From NCBI RefSeq assembly GCF_964273065.1, contig NZ_OZ186815.1:1364001-1428000 (forward strand): a DNA stretch of 64,000 bases. Direction: 5' to 3'. Below, in pieces: positions 51,301 to 59,134 of the stretch. The stretch is from Nocardiopsis dassonvillei_B. GTDB lineage: Bacteria > Actinomycetota > Actinomycetes > Streptosporangiales > Streptosporangiaceae. Under the pieces are notes generated by a model, which saw only the letters and a list, made by a program, of their open reading frames with translations, was not told the origin of the DNA and made no database searches. Numbering within the stretch: the first letter of the stretch is position 1; every line of letters begins with the position of its first letter. The translations under genes and the position numbers were made by a program.

Positions 51301-51609
51301 CTCACCTCGACCCAGCTGGGCCGCATGGAGCTGCTGGTGCTGCGGCAGGCCGCCGAGGACCTGCGCTGGCCCGGCACGGCGGACGACGCGGAGTACTCGC
51401 CCCTGCGGCGCGTGGTCCGGGAGTACCTGGAGGGGGTCGGCTCCGTGGTCTCGGGGAACCGGCTGGCGAAGGACACCGTCTCGCCCGTGCTGGAGATGTT
51501 CCCGCCGGGCTTCCTCCCGGACGGGACGGTGCGGCGGATCGTCGCCATCGTCGACCAGGAGAACCCGGTGCGGGGCAGGCGCACACGGGTGCACGCCCAC
51601 CTGCGCTGA
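48346..51609 (+). CDS. NACHT-type NTPase, paralog 2 (bNACHT-like)
   Basis: 1087 residues, same domain order as the gene before: N-terminal helical domain (SYADALKILGKKDSDAWDLAE), Walker A GHPGAGKS (365-372), Walker B VIILDGFDEL (434-443), FEFLHATFGEYLVARAVV, and a 400-residue unknown C-terminus (WLEPHEILKLRL, GRMELLVLRQAAEDL). It differs by an Ala/Gly-rich insertion at about 146-168 and by an added 40-residue segment after it. The GTG start and leader (GACGACGGAAGGTCCCC) copy those of paralog 1. The two genes are probably co-transcribed and may form mixed oligomers or recognise different ligands. Confidence 0.88.
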   Translation: MAKKLSYADALKILGKKDSDAWDLAERIADGGLGMLGVPDLFGLRSLLVSKGREAVQGIRDHLRGESRLTRTERILAAERILAAVAFLEALDEVWEAADAPLSLDELGFSAQDRAGLFEPLLSPGQPGRAALPDHWNLGSPRPALEAAGAGAGAGAGPEAAGAPAPALQAEELARQEYFHGLAEAFQNAVPRVAAARGHGLDSPAHPLLAAVGGELGRRSAERYGELHRTLAAEVPEFALWAHEREHERTRAAVDEGLGELRRLLATVASERTVDRRREELFAAHRAVLERPVLRASDVPAGLVLPSLADAYVPPRGRVAVITANAVPSSEDWWGLHPPVDDLGAFIAAHLTHPDATDRPTVVLGHPGAGKSKFTEVLAARLPAADFLPVRVELRAVSPNSPIHMQIEEGLAASLHTRVSWRELADSADGALPVIILDGFDELLQATGVDRSDYLERVQEFQQQQEAMGLPVVVIVTTRTVVADRARFPRGTTVIRLEPFDEARIGRLVGTWNRANARHAGADGALTTEAVLRYRDLAEQPLLLMMLLIYDAEDGALRRTDRHLTQGELYERLLAMFARREVDKHHSGLGREDLAEAVEGELRRLEVAALAMFTRRRQHVSAEELERDLEVLLPDAALDPDDAGLHGRIDPAHQVLGRFFFVHEARARSGDGTASVFEFLHATFGEYLVARAVVAALEELDASRSRVSRRRGRARRVDDGELYALLSFACLPGREKVPDFLLELLERRFADDPGLRGDYADLLVELFREAPFPAANRSYADFEPERLPVTVRQANYTANLIVLLVLVREVDDPVDLRELFPAPAEPLQEWRNAVGVWRSLQNPEWFSVLDTVRLRHLESWSRKDSRSVLCREEGDPVNVGECVGYELHTDVEVAPDVYDPYRMTISFDRAVSRMLRSASMRVNGGGARLVLGLLPYLGEVHGDLGAWFLDPDGGSAWLEPHEILKLRLSPPHVDPEGRMDAYRRLLTSTQLGRMELLVLRQAAEDLRWPGTADDAEYSPLRRVVREYLEGVGSVVSGNRLAKDTVSPVLEMFPPGFLPDGTVRRIVAIVDQENPVRGRRTRVHAHLR
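49561..49714 (+). repeat. Second copy of the 154-bp exact repeat
   Basis: Identical to 46218-46371; see there. The copies are direct repeats 3343 bases apart and could recombine to a single chimeric gene. Confidence 0.9.
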
Positions 51610-51667
51610 GCCCTGCCCGGCGGAGCGGCCCGGCTCGCGGTCACCGGGCCCCGCGGCACCGCGCGGC

Positions 51668-51753
51668 GGCCGGACCCGGGTCCGGCCGTCGCCGGTCGTC
51701 CCCGGGAAACCGCCGGGCCGCCGCCGCGTCTCCGCCGCGCCTGCGCGGCGGAG
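51668..51753. terminator. Two strong dyads between NACHT 2 and the sirtuin gene
   Basis: A perfect 20-bp palindrome (GGCCGGACCC and complement, 51668-51687) and an 11-bp stem CTCCGCCGCGC/GCGCGGCGGAG (51730-51753) lie between convergent genes. The second is a standard hairpin; the first has no loop and may form a cruciform. Confidence 0.6.
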
Positions 51754-51865
51754 CACAGCAGGGGGCGCGGAGCGCGGCACTGCGGGCGCGGGCGCCGGAC
51801 CGCGCGGGCGCCCGCCGGACGCGCCCCGGCGGGCGGCCGCCCCGTGCGCCCGCCGGCCGGCCGGG

Positions 51866-52663
51866 TCAGCGGGACGCGGCCGCCGTCACCCGCGCCACCA
51901 GGGCGGGCAGCACCCTCCCGATGGAGTCGTGCACGACCGCCGAGGCGAAGTCGTCGTAGGGCGTCTCCTCGCCGTTGACGATGACCAGCGAGGCCCCCGC
52001 CATCATCGCCATGTCGCACAGCCCCGCCACCGGGTGGACCGTCAGCGACGTGCCGACCGCCAGGAACACGTCGCAGTCGCGGGTGGCGTGCGTCGCCGCC
52101 AGGATGACGTCGGGGTCCAGGTTCTGGCCGAAGGAGATCGTGTCCGACTTCTGGATGCCGCCGCACTCCACGCACCGCGGGTCGGACTCCTCGTCCAGCC
52201 GGGCCAGCACCTCGGGGGTGGGGGTGCGCAGCCCGCAGGACATGCACCGCACCCACAGCATCGTCCCGTGGACCTCCACCACACGCTCGTCGGACACCCC
52301 GCCGCGCTGGTGCAGGCCGTCGATGTTCTGGGTGATGAGCGCGCGCAGCCGCCCGGTGCGCTCCAGGTCGGCCAGGGCGCGGTGGGCGGCGTTGGGCTCG
52401 GCGTCCCACACCCGGTGGGCCCGGCGCTGGGACCACACCCGGCGGCGGACGTCCACGTCGCCCATGTAGATGGTGATGTCGGACTGGGCCTGGGCGTCGG
52501 GGTCGGTGGTCCACAGGCCGTGGGGCCCGCGGAAGTCGGGGATGCCGGAGTCGGTGGACACGCCCGCGCCGGTGAGGACCGTGATACGGTCCGCGGCCTC
52601 CAGGAGTTCGGCGGCCCGCTCGAACGCCTGGGGATCGGCGAACGCTGGGGAGTCTGTCGTCAT
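51866..52663 (-). CDS. Sir2 family NAD-dependent deacylase
   Basis: 265 residues. TGAGVSTDSGIPDFRG (NAD pocket), TQNIDGLHQRGG, VEVHGTM (catalytic His) and two Cys pairs, CMSC and CVEC (structural zinc), mark an intact classical sirtuin that deacylates lysines, for instance on acetyl-CoA synthetase. It lacks fusions seen in antiphage SIR2 proteins, so a housekeeping role is most likely despite its neighbours. The ATG at 52663 has GAGGTAGGG upstream. Confidence 0.93.
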   Translation of the reverse strand: MTTDSPAFADPQAFERAAELLEAADRITVLTGAGVSTDSGIPDFRGPHGLWTTDPDAQAQSDITIYMGDVDVRRRVWSQRRAHRVWDAEPNAAHRALADLERTGRLRALITQNIDGLHQRGGVSDERVVEVHGTMLWVRCMSCGLRTPTPEVLARLDEESDPRCVECGGIQKSDTISFGQNLDPDVILAATHATRDCDVFLAVGTSLTVHPVAGLCDMAMMAGASLVIVNGEETPYDDFASAVVHDSIGRVLPALVARVTAAASR

Positions 52664-52837
52664 CGCGGCCCTACCTCGATCTTGCGGCGACTTGGTGTCG
52701 GCTTTCCTTCGGCTTGGTGGTGGGCGGCCCCGTGCACCCCCTGAACACCCTAGCCTCGGAAAGCACGCGAAGGCGCGCAGGTCCGACACCCTCCGATGCA
52801 CACGAGAAGGGCAAAGGGTGCGAAAATCAGCACGATC

Positions 52838-53722
52838 ATGAAGCAGCCGTCCTACATCCTCGTGGTCAACGGGACCAAGGTGCAGCGCCCCGTCTTCCTT
52901 CTGGGCGCTCCCCACTCCGGTGTCCCCGAGATCGCCCGCGCCCTGTCCCGTGCTCCCGGGTTCCACATGAGCGCGGGCTCCTCCGGCGTGCTCAACGCCG
53001 TGTACGCCGTCGCCCGAAGACCCTCGCTGGCCCTGGAGAAGGTCTCGGGCACGGCCAGCCTCCTGCGCGAGGCCTGCGCCGAGTCCTGGCAGCTGACCCC
53101 GCTGACCTGCCCGCGCTGCGCGGGGCGCTGGGAGCGGGTGCCGGCCCGGGCCGCAGCCGAGCCGTGCGAGCACAGCCCGCAGGTGACCCGCTACGGTGAC
53201 GCCAGCCCGGACCTGCTGTTCAGCGCCCGGGCCCTGCAGGCGGCCTTCCCCGACGCCCTGTTCGTACAGCTCATCAGGGACGGGCGGGACGTCATCGCGG
53301 AGATGCTGGACGACGAGCGGTCGCTGGCCTGGCTCAAGCCGAGCTTCGCGAAGCTGGACCACGAGTTCCCCAACCACTTCTTCGGGCTGGAGGACCCCTC
53401 CGACCTGGAGGCGTTCGGGGAGGGCTCGGTGGAGGCCAAGTGCGCGATGCGCTGGCGGGGCGCGGTGCGCATGTCGGCGGCGCTGCGGCGCGGCATCGAC
53501 ACCGACCGGCTGCTGACGCTGCGCTACGAGGACCTGCACGGCGGCGAGGTGCAGACCGCCAAGCGGCTGCGGGAGTTCACCGGGGTCCGGGTGTCGGCGA
53601 CGGAACTGCTGATCGAGCGCTCCTGGCGGGTGGGGGTGTGGCGGGAGCGGCTGTCCCGGGACCAGCACGCGGACGTGGTGGAGGCGGCGGGACTGGAGCT
53701 GTCCCGCCTGGGATACCTCTGA
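52838..53722 (+). CDS. Sulfotransferase family protein
   Basis: 294 residues. VFLLGAPHSGVPEIARAL is the PAPS 5'-phosphosulfate loop with His where Arg is common; VQLIRDGRDVIAEML is the 3'-phosphate motif; RYEDLHGGEVQTAKRLREFTG is typical of the C-terminal part. CPRC and later CEH could bind zinc. It transfers sulfate to an unknown acceptor. ATG 52838 is chosen by homology; an upstream ATG at 52796 is possible. It is divergent from the sirtuin. Confidence 0.75.
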   Translation: MKQPSYILVVNGTKVQRPVFLLGAPHSGVPEIARALSRAPGFHMSAGSSGVLNAVYAVARRPSLALEKVSGTASLLREACAESWQLTPLTCPRCAGRWERVPARAAAEPCEHSPQVTRYGDASPDLLFSARALQAAFPDALFVQLIRDGRDVIAEMLDDERSLAWLKPSFAKLDHEFPNHFFGLEDPSDLEAFGEGSVEAKCAMRWRGAVRMSAALRRGIDTDRLLTLRYEDLHGGEVQTAKRLREFTGVRVSATELLIERSWRVGVWRERLSRDQHADVVEAAGLELSRLGYL

Positions 53723-53744
53723 CCCGGTCCCGGCCCGCCCCGGA

Positions 53745-54350
53745 TCAGGGCGCCCCGTGGGCGGTGAGCAGGGTGTCGGCGGCGGCCCGGGCGGTGCGGA
53801 CGGCGTCGGGCACGCCGGTGACGGTGCGGGTGAGGACGGCCCCCTCGTGCAGCATGGCCAGGCTGTCGCCGAGCCTGCCGGGCTCGCGGGCGTCCGCCTG
53901 CCGTGCGAGGTCGGCGTACAGGGCGCGCAGCCACCGCTTCTGCTCCTCGGCCACGGCCCGGCCGGGGTGCTCTGGGTCGGCGAGTTCGGCGTAGGCGTTG
54001 ACCATGGAGCAGCCGCGCGGGCTCTCCGCCTCGACCCATTCCTCCAGGGCGTCGAAGGTGGCCGCGACGCGCTCGCGCGGGGATGCCGCGGGTGCCAGGC
54101 GGGACTCCAGGTGGGCGCGCCAGCGGGCGTCGCGGGCTCGCAGGTAGCGGGCGACCAGGGCGGCCTTGGAGCCGAACCGGTCGTAGACGGTCTTCTTGGT
54201 GACCCCGGCGCGTTCGGCGATGAGCTCCATGCCGACGGTGTTGATGCCGCGCGTGTAGAACAGCTCCTCGGCGACGTCGAGCACGCGGCGGGCGGCGGGG
54301 GTGAGCGGACGGTCGGCGCGGTCGGCCGGGCGGGCCCCGGTGGCGGTCAT
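53745..54350 (-). CDS. TetR family regulator
   Basis: 201 residues. HTH (about 20-65): ARRVLDVAEELFYTRGINTVGMELIAERAGVTKKTVYDRFGSK, then a helical ligand domain. The ATG at 54350 has GGAGGAGGAAGG upstream. It is divergent from a DMT-type transporter 103 bases away, with an ATACCGACCGGT element between, so it probably represses that exporter. Confidence 0.92.
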   Translation of the reverse strand: MTATGARPADRADRPLTPAARRVLDVAEELFYTRGINTVGMELIAERAGVTKKTVYDRFGSKAALVARYLRARDARWRAHLESRLAPAASPRERVAATFDALEEWVEAESPRGCSMVNAYAELADPEHPGRAVAEEQKRWLRALYADLARQADAREPGRLGDSLAMLHEGAVLTRTVTGVPDAVRTARAAADTLLTAHGAP

Positions 54351-54387
54351 GGCCTTCCTCCTCCGGACGGGCGGGCACTACATCGCG

Positions 54388-54408
54388 AGTATACCGACCG
54401 GTGTGTTT
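54388..54408. promoter_or_regulatory. ATACCGACCGGT element, probable TetR operator
   Basis: AGTATACCGACCGGTGTGT lies in the AT-richer centre of the divergent gap. TACCGACCGGT is a familiar core of operators bound by actinobacterial TetR regulators. The dyad is imperfect. Confidence 0.55.
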
Positions 54409-54453
54409 ACCTGAGGGCCGACGGACGCACACGGACACGACGGAGGTCGGAGG

Positions 54454-55599
54454 ATGCGGTACCCGTTCGCCCCGGTCCTGCTCGCCGCGGGCCTGGTCGT
54501 GATGTGGAGCTCGGGGTTCGTGGGTGCCGAGCTCGGCACCCGGTACGCCCCGGCGGAGACCCTGCTCGCCTGGCGGTTCCTGGCGGTCGCCGGCCCGCTG
54601 GCCGCCTGGGGCCTGTGGACCCGCCTGCGCCCGCGGGACACACGGCCGCGGCGGGCGCCGCGCGGGGGGCCGCGGTGCGTGCGGCCGGAGGAGGCGGGCC
54701 CGCCGGACGGGAGCCCGCGGGACGGGCGCCTGCCCGGCGGGGCGTCCGGGAGCCCCCGGGAGGAGGACCCGCGATCCCGGGCCGGGCGGTCCGCGCGCGG
54801 ACGGATGACCGGACGGGACGCGGCCGGGCACGCCGTGCTCGGTGCGCTGGCCCAGGCCGGGTACCTGTACGGGGTCTATGCCGCGGCCGGGGCCGGGGTG
54901 GCCGCGGGCACGGTCGCGCTGATCGCCGCGCTGCAACCGCTGGCCGCCACGGCCCTGGCGGTGCCCCTGCTCGGGGAGCGGGTCCGGCCCCGCCAGGTCG
55001 CGGGGCTGGCGGTGGGGCTGGCCGGGGTCGCCCTGGTGGTGGGCGCGGACCTGCGCGCCCCCGGCGCGGCCCCCTGGTGGGCGTACGCGCTGCCGCTGGG
55101 CGCGATGCTGTCGCTGGTGGCGGCGACCCTGCTGGAGCGGCGGCTGCGCCCGGGCGGGACGCCCGTACAGGCGCTGGCCGTGCAGTGCTGTGTGAGCGCC
55201 GTGCTGTTCACCGCCCTGGCCGCGGGGACCGGGAGGCTCGTCCCGCCCGCCGACCCCGGGTTCTGGGTGGCCGTCGCCTGGGTGGTGGTGCTGTCGACGC
55301 TGGGCGGTTACGGCCTGTACTGGGCGGGCCTGGCGCGGTTCGGCGTGGCCCGGGTGTCGGCGCTGCTGTACCTGACGCCGCCCACGACCCTGCTGTGGAG
55401 CCTGCTCATGTTCGGCGAGCCGGTCGGCGCGGGGGCCCTGGCGGGCATGGCGGTCTGCGCGGTCGCGGTCGCCCTGGTGACGGGCGGCACGGCGGGCGGC
55501 GACGGCCCCACGGGGCGGTCGGGGCTCAGGCGGGCGGGACTCAGGCGGGCGAGCGCTCACGCAGGTCGTCCGGGCCCCCCGCGTCGGGAGCCGCGGTGA
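54454..55599 (+). CDS. EamA/DMT superfamily transporter with a disordered loop insertion
   Basis: 381 residues, about 10 membrane helices. LVVMWSSGFVGAELGTRYAP is the EamA start signature; the second half repeats the five-helix unit. Between helices 2 and 3 (about residues 61-120) there is a 60-residue Arg/Pro/Gly-rich insertion absent from ordinary family members. It likely exports a metabolite. ATG 54454 has GGAGGTCGGAGG. Its 3' end overlaps the convergent RidA gene by 59 bases. Confidence 0.85.
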   Translation: MRYPFAPVLLAAGLVVMWSSGFVGAELGTRYAPAETLLAWRFLAVAGPLAAWGLWTRLRPRDTRPRRAPRGGPRCVRPEEAGPPDGSPRDGRLPGGASGSPREEDPRSRAGRSARGRMTGRDAAGHAVLGALAQAGYLYGVYAAAGAGVAAGTVALIAALQPLAATALAVPLLGERVRPRQVAGLAVGLAGVALVVGADLRAPGAAPWWAYALPLGAMLSLVAATLLERRLRPGGTPVQALAVQCCVSAVLFTALAAGTGRLVPPADPGFWVAVAWVVVLSTLGGYGLYWAGLARFGVARVSALLYLTPPTTLLWSLLMFGEPVGAGALAGMAVCAVAVALVTGGTAGGDGPTGRSGLRRAGLRRASAHAGRPGPPRREPR

Positions 55600-56089
55600 C
55601 GGCGGGCCCGGACGACTCCTCGATGCCCTCCAGCATCTCCCGGGTCTCGTCGTCCTCCTCCGGCTCGGCCTGGTCGCGGACGTCCGGGACGACCGCGGTG
55701 CACACGATCTCCACCAGGGCCTCGGGCTCCATGAGATCGGTCACCCCGACCACGGTCATCGGCGGGTAGTGGCGGCCCATGTGGCGGCGGTACACCGACC
55801 CCAGGGTGTTGCTGCTGACCCGGTAGGAGCGCATGGCGGTGGTGTAGATGCGCATGTCGACCACGTGGCCGGGCTCGGCCCCGGCGACGCGCAGCGCCTC
55901 CACGACGTTGCCGAGCGCGCGGTCGAACTGCTGGACCACGCCGTCACCGGCCACCACCCCGTCGGTGCGGCGGGCGACCTGGCCGCCGATGTGGACGACC
56001 TTCCCCGGTGTCACCACCAGGGCGTGGGCGAATCCCACCGGGTCGGCGAGAGTGAGCGGATTGACGATCTGGTGCGGTGTGCGGTCCAC
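55541..56089 (-). CDS. RidA/YjgF family protein
   Basis: 182 residues. VVHIGGQVARRTDG, QQFDRALGNVVEALRVAGAEPGHVVDMRIYTT and VEIVCTAVVPD are the RidA pattern; the usual catalytic Arg is not where I would expect it, so this may be a RidA-like subgroup and not a 2-aminoacrylate deaminase. A 45-residue acidic tail is unusual, and its coding end overlaps the convergent transporter gene. GTG start at 56089 with AAGGG upstream. Confidence 0.82.
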   Translation of the reverse strand: MDRTPHQIVNPLTLADPVGFAHALVVTPGKVVHIGGQVARRTDGVVAGDGVVQQFDRALGNVVEALRVAGAEPGHVVDMRIYTTAMRSYRVSSNTLGSVYRRHMGRHYPPMTVVGVTDLMEPEALVEIVCTAVVPDVRDQAEPEEDDETREMLEGIEESSGPAVTAAPDAGGPDDLRERSPA

Positions 56090-56182
56090 CGGCAGGCCCT
56101 TCCGGTCGCGGGGAGGCCCAGCGCCGACCGCGTTCGGACGTCCTCTCGGGGGACCCTCCGTGCGGGCGGCTACGATGAGCCC

Positions 56183-56347
56183 ATGTCGATCACTTTCCTG
56201 CTGTCCGCGCTCGCCCTCGTCGCGGTGCTCGCCCTGGTCGCCGCTATCTTCATCGGCGGCGTCGTCTACGTCCTGCGCATGAAGCGCCAGGGCACCGAAG
56301 CGACCCTGGCGGGCGCGCGCAAGCGCCGCGATCTGCGGCAGGGCTAG
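56183..56347 (+). CDS. Small single-pass membrane protein
   Basis: 54 residues: one helix (about 4-33) and a basic cytoplasmic tail (MKRQGTEATLAGARKRRDLRQG). Family unknown. TACGAT at 56171-56176 is a good -10 six bases before the ATG, pointing to a leaderless message. Confidence 0.6.
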   Translation: MSITFLLSALALVAVLALVAAIFIGGVVYVLRMKRQGTEATLAGARKRRDLRQG

Positions 56348-56368
56348 CGTCCGCGGGGCGGCGCGCGG

Positions 56369-57214
56369 TCAGTCGCCGTCGAACGCGTCGGGGTCGGGCC
56401 CCGTCCTGACCCCGGAGTCGAGCGCGCCGATGCGGTCCATCTCCTGCTCGGTGAGCTCGAAGTCGAAGATGTCGAAGTTGGCGCGGATGCGCTCGGGCGT
56501 CACCGACTTGGGGATCGCCACGTTGCCGACCTGGATGTGCCAGCGCAGCAGGACCTGGGCGGGTGTGCGCTCGTGCTCCTCGGCGATCCCCAGGATGGTG
56601 CGGTCGCCCAGCAGCCGGCCGTGGCCGAGCGGGCTCCACGCCTCGGTGACGATGGAGTGCCGCCGGTCGAACTCCCGCAGCGTCGGCTGGGCCAGCATCG
56701 GGTGCAGCTCGACCTGGTTGACCATGGGCGTGATGCCGCCCTCCTCCATGACCCGCTCCAGGTGCGAGATCTGGAAGTTCGACACGCCGATGGCGCGGAC
56801 CCGGCCCTCGGCGTACAGGTGCTCCAGCGCCTTCCAGGTGGGGACGTACAGGTCGCGGGCGGGCAGCGGCCAGTGGACCAGGTACAGGTCCAGGGTCTCC
56901 AGGCCAAGGCGTTCGAGGCTCGCGTCGAAGGCCCGCAGGGTGGAGTCGAACCCCTGGTCGGGGTTGGCGAGCTTGGACGTGACGAACAGGTCGTCGCGCT
57001 CGATGCCCGAGCGGCGCAGCGCCTCGCCGACACCGCGCTCGTTGCCGTAGGCCGCGGCCGTGTCGAAACTGCGGTAGCCGACCTCCAGCGCGGTGGTCAC
57101 CACGTCGACGACCTGCTCGTCGGGGACCTGCCACACCCCCAGGCCCAGCTGCGGGATCCGCAGCCCGTTGTTGAGCGTGAGCTCGGGAACCGTCATCGTT
57201 CTCATCGTCGTCAT
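56369..57214 (-). CDS. Aldo/keto reductase
   Basis: 281 residues, full (alpha/beta)8 barrel. Catalytic tetrad seen in FDTAAAYGNE (Asp, Tyr), VTSKL (Lys) and YLVHWP (His); GVSNF, IPKSVTPERIRAN (NADPH binding) follow. It reduces aldehydes or ketones with NADPH, as 2,5-diketo-gluconate reductase-type enzymes do. Three in-frame ATGs (57214, 57205, 57196) compete; the first is given. Confidence 0.92.
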   Translation of the reverse strand: MTTMRTMTVPELTLNNGLRIPQLGLGVWQVPDEQVVDVVTTALEVGYRSFDTAAAYGNERGVGEALRRSGIERDDLFVTSKLANPDQGFDSTLRAFDASLERLGLETLDLYLVHWPLPARDLYVPTWKALEHLYAEGRVRAIGVSNFQISHLERVMEEGGITPMVNQVELHPMLAQPTLREFDRRHSIVTEAWSPLGHGRLLGDRTILGIAEEHERTPAQVLLRWHIQVGNVAIPKSVTPERIRANFDIFDFELTEQEMDRIGALDSGVRTGPDPDAFDGD

Positions 57215-57408
57215 CCCCCGTCGGCCCGTGGCACTCTCGCCGCCCGCCGATGGGCCGTCGGCGGGCCCGCGGCCTCCCCCAGGCCGCACACTTGGCATAC
57301 TGCCACGACGGACCGTCCCCGCTCTGGTGGCTGCACCGCCGCCCTACGTGCTTTTTACCCGGAGGGCCGGGGTCGGCGCCGCCGATCCGGCGGTCGAGAG
57401 GGGTGGAC

Positions 57409-58569
57409 ATGGTGCGGGAGCGGCGGGCCGCGGTGGGCGCCGAACTGATGCGGGACCGCGCCGCGCTGGTGGAGCGGATCGTGGCCGAGGTGCACGCGGA
57501 GGTGCCCGCCTACCGGGCGCTCCACGGGTCGCAGCTGGCCGAGGTGCGGGCGATCACGGCGTGGCTGGTGACCCGGTCCCTGGAGTTGTGGGCGGCGGGG
57601 GAGACCCGGTTGACCGGGGAGGACGTGGAGCGGCTGCGCGGCATCGGCCGCAGCCGGGCGGCCGACGGCCGGTCGATCGGCGCGGTGGTGAGGGCCCACC
57701 GGGTGGGGTCGGTGGCGGCGATGCGGGCGGTGGCCGAGTACGCGGGCGACCGGGTCGGCACCGCCGACGTGTTCGCTCTGAGCGAACTGTGGATGACCTC
57801 GCTCGACCAGATCTCCGAGAGCCTGGCCGCCGGGCACGCCGAGACCGCCCGCCGGATGGACGCCGACCTGGAGCGGGCGCGGCGCACCTTCCTGGACGAC
57901 CTGCTCATCGGACGCCAGGCCTCGCGCGGCGCCATCCGGGACCGGGCCCGCACGCTGGGCATCACCCCGCCGGACCCCGGGGTGCTGGTGGTGGCCGAGG
58001 GGGGCGGGGCGCCGGTGACGGTGTCGGGCGCCCTGGAGCTGGCGGCGCGGGTGGAGCCCGCCTGCGGCGAACCCCTGGTGACGACGCGGTCGGGGCGGGC
58101 GGTGCTGCTGTTGTCGCCCGACGACGCCGGCCGGGCGGCGCGGGCGCTGGACGGCGTCGCCTGGCGGGGGTGCGTCCCGGCGGCGCGGGCGCTGGCGGAC
58201 ATGTCGGCGGCCTACCGGCTGGCGGACGGGGCGCTGGAGACGGCGCCCCCGCACGCGTTCGGGGAGGGCGGGCTGCTGGGCGAGGCCGACGCCTGCGTGC
58301 TGGCCCTGCTCAACGGCGGTCCGGTCACCCCGGACGAGGTGCGCCGGGCCGTGCTGGGACCGCTGCTCGCCGAGTCGGGCGCGCACCTGCTCGAGACGCT
58401 GCGGGCGTACTTCCGGGAGGGCGCGGCGACCGCGGCCGCCGACGCCCTGCACGTCCACGCCCAGACGCTGCGCTACCGGCTGCGCCGGGTACGGGAGCTG
58501 ACCGGCCACGACCCGCACCGCCCGTGGTCGCGGTTCGTCCTGGAGACGGCCTGCGCCATCGCCCCCTGA
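57409..58569 (+). CDS. PucR/CdaR-type transcriptional regulator
   Basis: 386 residues. The N-terminal RsbR/RsbT-like helical region (ALVERIVAEVHAEVPAYRAL) leads to a C-terminal PucR HTH: LLETLRAYFREGAATAAADALHVHAQTLRYRLRRVRELTG. Members control purine or aromatic catabolism in response to a ligand. The ATG at 57409 has AGAGGGG upstream. It is divergent from the aldo/keto reductase, a possible target. Confidence 0.88.
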   Translation: MVRERRAAVGAELMRDRAALVERIVAEVHAEVPAYRALHGSQLAEVRAITAWLVTRSLELWAAGETRLTGEDVERLRGIGRSRAADGRSIGAVVRAHRVGSVAAMRAVAEYAGDRVGTADVFALSELWMTSLDQISESLAAGHAETARRMDADLERARRTFLDDLLIGRQASRGAIRDRARTLGITPPDPGVLVVAEGGGAPVTVSGALELAARVEPACGEPLVTTRSGRAVLLLSPDDAGRAARALDGVAWRGCVPAARALADMSAAYRLADGALETAPPHAFGEGGLLGEADACVLALLNGGPVTPDEVRRAVLGPLLAESGAHLLETLRAYFREGAATAAADALHVHAQTLRYRLRRVRELTGHDPHRPWSRFVLETACAIAP

Positions 58570-58576
58570 GCCGGGA

Positions 58577-58990
58577 TCACTCCCCGGGCCGCCCGACGAC
58601 CCGGTCCCGGTAGGCCTGGAACTCCTCCCAGGAGTCCCCGTCCCCCTCGTCGGAGAGGAACCCGCCGTCGGAGCAGTCGAGGGCGCGGCAGTCCAGCAGG
58701 CGGGCCAGCCGCAGCGCGGTGGTCACGACGTCCCCGCCGCCGCGGATGTGCAGCATGATGCTCTCGACCGGGTCCTCGGCGCCGATGCCCAGCTCCATCG
58801 ACCACCCCTCCTCCTCGTCCCGGAGAACGCCCCAGGTGGGATCGGACAGGTCCGCGCCGGGGAAGGCCGCACGGATCCGGTCCAGCACCTCGGCCGCCGG
58901 GCCGACGGGCGGCGGCGCGTCTTCCTCGGACAGGTCGGCCACCGACACGGCGTCGTCCGGAAAGCGCATCAGCAGCACGTCCCAGCTCAC
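58577..58990 (-). CDS. Unknown acidic protein
   Basis: 137 residues, acidic and soluble. SWDVLLMRFPDDA at the start and WSMELGIGAEDPVESIMLHIRGG in the middle occur in small conserved hypothetical proteins of actinomycetes and proteobacteria. No function known. The GTG at 58990 has AAGGAGGA, a near-perfect site. Its stop is seven bases from the convergent PucR stop. Confidence 0.7.
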   Translation of the reverse strand: MSWDVLLMRFPDDAVSVADLSEEDAPPPVGPAAEVLDRIRAAFPGADLSDPTWGVLRDEEEGWSMELGIGAEDPVESIMLHIRGGGDVVTTALRLARLLDCRALDCSDGGFLSDEGDGDSWEEFQAYRDRVVGRPGE

Positions 58991-59134
58991 GGGTCCTCCT
59001 TCGACGGGGGTACGGACGGGGACGACGGTAGCGGCCGGGTACGACGGACCGGGTGTCCGGAACCGGCCGCGGGGTGGGCGCGCGAGCGGGTAGGACTCAG
59101 GGGTCCCCGCCGGAACACCTGAAAGGCCCCCGGT

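Noticed and set aside
51866..52663. Sirtuin as an effector of the NACHT pair
   Set aside because: It is convergent, separated by strong dyads, and has the intact zinc and NAD motifs of a housekeeping deacylase.
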